Assembly (NCBI GenBank): GCA_028554755.1
Contig: JAPTOF010000005.1
Span: 5,837,501-5,901,500, forward strand
Source: Cordia subcordata
Lineage: Eukaryota; Streptophyta; Magnoliopsida; Boraginales; Cordiaceae
Direction: 5' to 3'
DNA length: 64,000 bases
The notes under the pieces were generated by a model. The model was given only the letters and a program-made list of their open reading frames with translations. It made no database searches and had not been told where the DNA came from. The position numbers and the translations under genes were made by a program. Of this stretch, positions 60,928 through 64,000 are shown one piece after another. Positions within the stretch are counted from its first letter, which is position 1; every line of letters starts with the position of its first letter.

Positions 60928-62232
60928 TTAATTTTCTTGTGCTTGCACATCGGTTTGTTTCCCTTGGGTTATTGTACTTTTTTTTTTTTTGGGTAATGTA
61001 AAAAAATTCATCCTACAGCTACGAAGCTAGGCTTGCCATTGGTTCCAGCATATCTTGATCTCTCTAAATATCAAAGGCAACACACCACAATTGGAATAAA
61101 TTATGCCTCTGCAGGCTGTAGCATTCTCCCCGAATCTAGTTATATGGTAAAATATTTTTCTTTTTTCCATATTAGAAATGTGAAAGAGAAAACAATGCCA
61201 CCTTATTTTGAATTCTTATAATTATCTTTATCGTCTTACTTCTCACTTTGAATTACTTCATTCTATTTCACTCTGCAGCAAGTGTTTAAATCTTGATATG
61301 CAAATAAATCTTTTTGCAAGAACTCTAGAACATGATCTGCCGAAGGCAATTCAAAACCCTCATGAGCTTGACTCGTATCTATCCAAGTCTATCTTTCTTA
61401 TCTCAATGGGCACCAACGATTATGCCTCCAACTATTTTAACAGATTCAACCCCAAAAGAGGCCATTTTACGAGTCATCGTGAATTTGCCAATTTTCTCTT
61501 GAAGGAGTTCTCTTTACGATTAAAGGTAATATCATTAATAAGCATAGGCATAAGTCACTCTTTGCATAGAGTCTCCATCATAATAATAGATTTGCCCACA
61601 TAGTAAAATAAGGTCATAAGCGAGACTAGATGCTAGTGAATTCATAAAGTCATTATAAAGCCGTCCGCCTGACCATACGTCTTCTTTAGTCGATTTGCAT
61701 ATTATAAGCATAATTCTATCAATACAAATAGGCGTGGTAGACATGAAATAATTTTAACAGTTCACAATGGTTGCATCTTACTTATAGTGCAAGAACATTA
61801 TGAGGAACGTTGCATCTTACTTATAGTGCAAGAACATTATTAGGAGATCCTTACTTGAATGGTTATCTACATGTATGCCATCTGTAGTAAGTGATGCCTT
61901 CCTAATATGCTTTTCTCATCTTTTACTTGTCAGAGGCTTATTTCCATGGGGGCAAAGAAATTCTTGGTCATTGACCTCGGTCCACTAGGATGCATGCCTG
62001 CTTACACCCGTAATACAGGAAATGTATTGATGCTATAAATAAAGCCGTGAAATTCTTTGATGATGGATTGCCTCTTCTTGCATAAACTTCAAGGAGATTA
62101 CAACGGTTCCGCATTCTCATACTCTGATAATTTTAAACTTTTCAAGGAAGAAGAGGCGAAGGGATTGTTAGGTAAGTAAAGTAACCTAGTTAATCCTAAT
62201 GACTAATAACTCATAATAGTTAGTTACACTTA

Positions 62233-62739
62233 GAGAGTTTTTGGATTGGCTGTTTGAAAAGTCATGAAAATACTTTTAGCTTTAAACAGTTTTTTTTTTT
62301 ATTTAAATATTCGACTTTAAGTAATTACGTATTTGAATGAAAGTTATAATTATAGAAATAAGTATTTATATGTTTAGTTATAGTGGTTTAAAAAAATAAC
62401 TAATATTGTTAAAATAACTTATAAGGACATAACAATATGATTTAAAATGGTAAGTGTTCTATAACAGAGTAAATATATTTTAATAATAAAAATAAAAAAA
62501 TAAAGATAAGATAGTAAATGTTTGATCAAACTTGCCTTTTTTTTTAAAAAAAAAGAAAAAAAGTGTTTAAAGCTATAAAAGTAGAAGCTAGAGTTGAGGA
62601 GCTTTTTATTTTTTTGCTTAAAGTAGCTTAAACAGTACTTTTTAATTAAAACAAGCGCTTCCATTAACTTCAATTGGGCTTTAAGCAAGTTTGATCAGAA
62701 AAAAGCCAAACTAGAAAAAAAGCTGAACCAAATACCCTC
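62233..62739. mobile_element. Tourist-like MITE in GDSL intron 4 (unit 2)
   Basis: Counterpart of 56166-56675, with TTA on both sides (62230-62232 and 62740-62742). The 3-bp length difference is in homopolymer runs. Confidence 0.82.
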
Positions 62740-62823
62740 TTAGTTGGCACCTTATTATTGCTTAGAGAACTAATTTTGCTTGAGAATTGTTATATATCAC
62801 CTATTAACCCCTTATGATCTTTT

Positions 62824-62825
<2 letters not shown>

Positions 62826-62871
<46 letters not shown>

Positions 62872-62890
62872 ATGTGTGTGTGTGTGTGTA
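62826..62890 (+). repeat. (TA)n-(TG)n compound microsatellite, unit 2
   Basis: Counterpart of 56763-56823, a few bases longer. Confidence 0.95.
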
Positions 62891-63145
62891 TAAAACAACC
62901 TTATATAATTAACATTCTCAGCTGAAATTAAAATGTTCTTGTTTGTTCAATATCTTCTCATACATGCAGATACAAAACATAAATGTGTCGCAAGTCTTGC
63001 CAAAGATTTGTCGAGCAGAGACAAATTCTTCTTCTTTGATGACGCTCATACCACTCGGGTTGCGAATTCATTATTTGTAGAAGGCTGCTTTTCCAAGTCT
63101 TTGTGCACACCAAATATTGAACAATTGATTCGAGCACGAGAATGA

Positions 63146-63530
63146 TCTACCGATAATTCTACTAGTCCGTGATGATTTGTTACTGGATACCGTATACTTA
63201 AAGTGAAATTGATTGTAAAACCTGAAATTGAATACCAAAATGTTAATGTTGATTGCTAGACTTGAATTACTAGCTTTTGATGTTCGTTCATTATGGGCTC
63301 AATGCAAATATCGTAATCAACTGCTTGATCTCTTAACCGCTTTGCTAAGGGTGGGAGAGTACGTACCAAATTTGTTAGTGCTTTCTTACATAAAAATGAG
63401 TCACAAGTTTTACATTTATCAAATTACAAAAAAAGTGCTTGAAGCGTAACTTTTTGATCATGTTTATCTCTTGAATAACATATCCATAAGGCTATTATAT
63501 CATCACAAACAATTGGCAACAACAAATATC
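63146..63530. other. 3' flank of GDSL copy 2
   Basis: Near-identical to 57072-57463. Confidence 0.6.
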
Positions 63531-64000
63531 GAATTGCATTAGATACATATACCCATATCTAGAGTAATCATCTATGGAAGCAATGAAATCCTTATAACCT
63601 CTCTAAACTGGTTTGCTCATGGGACCACACCTATAGGTGTGAACCAATTCTAGTGCTTCTTTGGCTCTATTGCCCCTTTCAAGAAAATGACCTTTTAGGC
63701 AAGATCAAAGGTTGCCTCGAGATTTATTGCCATTTTTGACTAACCTTTGAATTTGCTTTAGACTAATATGTTCTAAATGACGATATTGCCATAGATAAGT
63801 ATTATTGGTTTAAGGATCTTCCTTTTTAAGAACTATTAGTCTATTGCAATGAGTTTGTAATAGGATATAAATAAAACAAGTTGTCATGCATTCTATTAGA
63901 CTTTGGATTTGGCCACAAGTGGTCGTTTGAGGACACCTAAATTGAGGTCACTATGATTTGCTTAGTCAAAAGAGCCACGATAACAATCTCTTCAATTCCT
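63531..64000 (-). mobile_element. Start of tandem unit 3: copia integrase fragment, cut by the window edge
   Basis: Matches 57464-57930 closely (GAATTGCATTAGATACATAT start), so a third unit, and probably a third GDSL copy, continues to the right. Confidence 0.88.

Larger units (their letters stand above)
60229..63145 (+). pseudogene. GDSL esterase/lipase copy 2, five exons, frame-broken
   Basis: Exons: 60229-60462, 61019-61146, 61279-61525, 61934-62171, 62970-63145 (TGA). Copy 2 keeps the start, MAIPLSLLLFVASCSFSFHF, a signal peptide. Exon 3 then reads SKSIFLISMGTNDYASNYFN in frame from its second codon, and exon 5 has FFFFDDAHTTRVANSLFVE. Lesions: exon 1 lacks a G before the VPALYVL block and another inside the GDS block (both also in copy 1) and has one extra C in the NNH segment. 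Exon 3 starts two bases short (CAAG against CGCAAG). Exon 4 has a 1-base and a 2-base deletion (near 62019 and 62077). As written neither copy encodes a full enzyme. The broken exons differ between copies, which suggests independent decay or base-calling errors. Confidence 0.85.
57464..63530. repeat. Tandem duplication unit 2
   Basis: 6067 bp, beginning at GAATTGCATTAGATACATAT and repeating unit 1 in the same order and orientation: copia integrase fragment, GDSL upstream flank, five-exon GDSL gene with the same two MITEs, 3' flank. Confidence 0.92.

Noticed and set aside
56352..62688. Minus-strand frames of about 90 codons conserved in both units (56352-56624 and 62419-62688)
   Set aside because: Both lie inside the 510-bp MITE. 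They are conserved only because the units are recent duplicates.
57161..63449. Conserved 73-codon frame after each GDSL gene (57161-57382 and 63228-63449)
   Set aside because: Conservation is explained by the duplication. The older copy at 47714 does not keep the protein sequence, so coding is unlikely.
1..64000. tRNA and rRNA genes
   Set aside because: No cloverleaf with A and B boxes and no ribosomal sequence was recognised on either strand by eye. A tRNAscan-type run would be needed to exclude a tRNA.

Overview
The window is nuclear DNA from a flowering plant, most likely a eudicot. It is AT-rich, has intron-rich genes with GT-AG (and a few GC-AG) introns, and is packed with plant transposons: Ty1/copia, Mutator, CACTA-like, Tourist-like and Helitron-like. 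The encoded families (CC-NBS-LRR, B3, SHAQKYF-type MYB, AGO4, plant SUN protein, GDSL lipase) are typical of plants. I cannot name the species from sequence alone.

Layout. 0-7 kb: a partial B3-domain exon, then a minus-strand CC-NBS-LRR gene readable end to end except for two in-frame stop codons. 7-20 kb: transposon-derived DNA, with foldback and terminal-inverted-repeat elements, a decayed copia reverse-transcriptase region, LTR-like sequence in the opposite orientation, an inverted array of short repeats and a CACTA-like stretch with GAGACGGA-type repeats. 20-21.4 kb: a MYB gene (KUA1/MYBS3-like) with two in-frame stops, preceded by a duplicated promoter segment. 21.4-26.3 kb: AT-rich intergenic DNA with two clear MITEs. 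26.4-38.9 kb: the functional core, an apparently complete AGO4-type ARGONAUTE gene on + (22 coding exons, 903 residues) converging on an apparently complete two-exon SUN-domain gene on - (467 residues). 39.7-46.5 kb: a structurally complete 6.8-kb Mutator-like element with about 117-bp terminal inverted repeats and an 8/9-matching target duplication. It holds a decayed MuDR-type transposase and a convergent plant-mobile-domain gene. 46.5-64 kb: LINE, copia and GDSL relics, then a recent tandem duplication with a unit of about 6.1 kb. Each unit contains a copia integrase fragment and a five-exon GDSL esterase/lipase gene carrying the same two intronic MITEs. The first unit also has a private MITE and a private Helitron-like insertion. 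A third unit starts at the right edge.

How the parts relate. Only AGO4 (siRNA-guided DNA methylation, which silences transposons like those around it) and SUN (nuclear-envelope LINC complex) look intact. The NLR, MYB and GDSL genes are all interrupted. The order of events at the right end can be read from nesting: the copia insertion and two MITEs came before the tandem duplication, and the unit-1 MITE and Helitron-like insertion most simply came after it. I did not find a clearly new biological system. The most unusual items are the Mutator element carrying a plant-mobile-domain gene, the GDSL array, and the NLR and MYB genes whose only visible lesions are in-frame stops.
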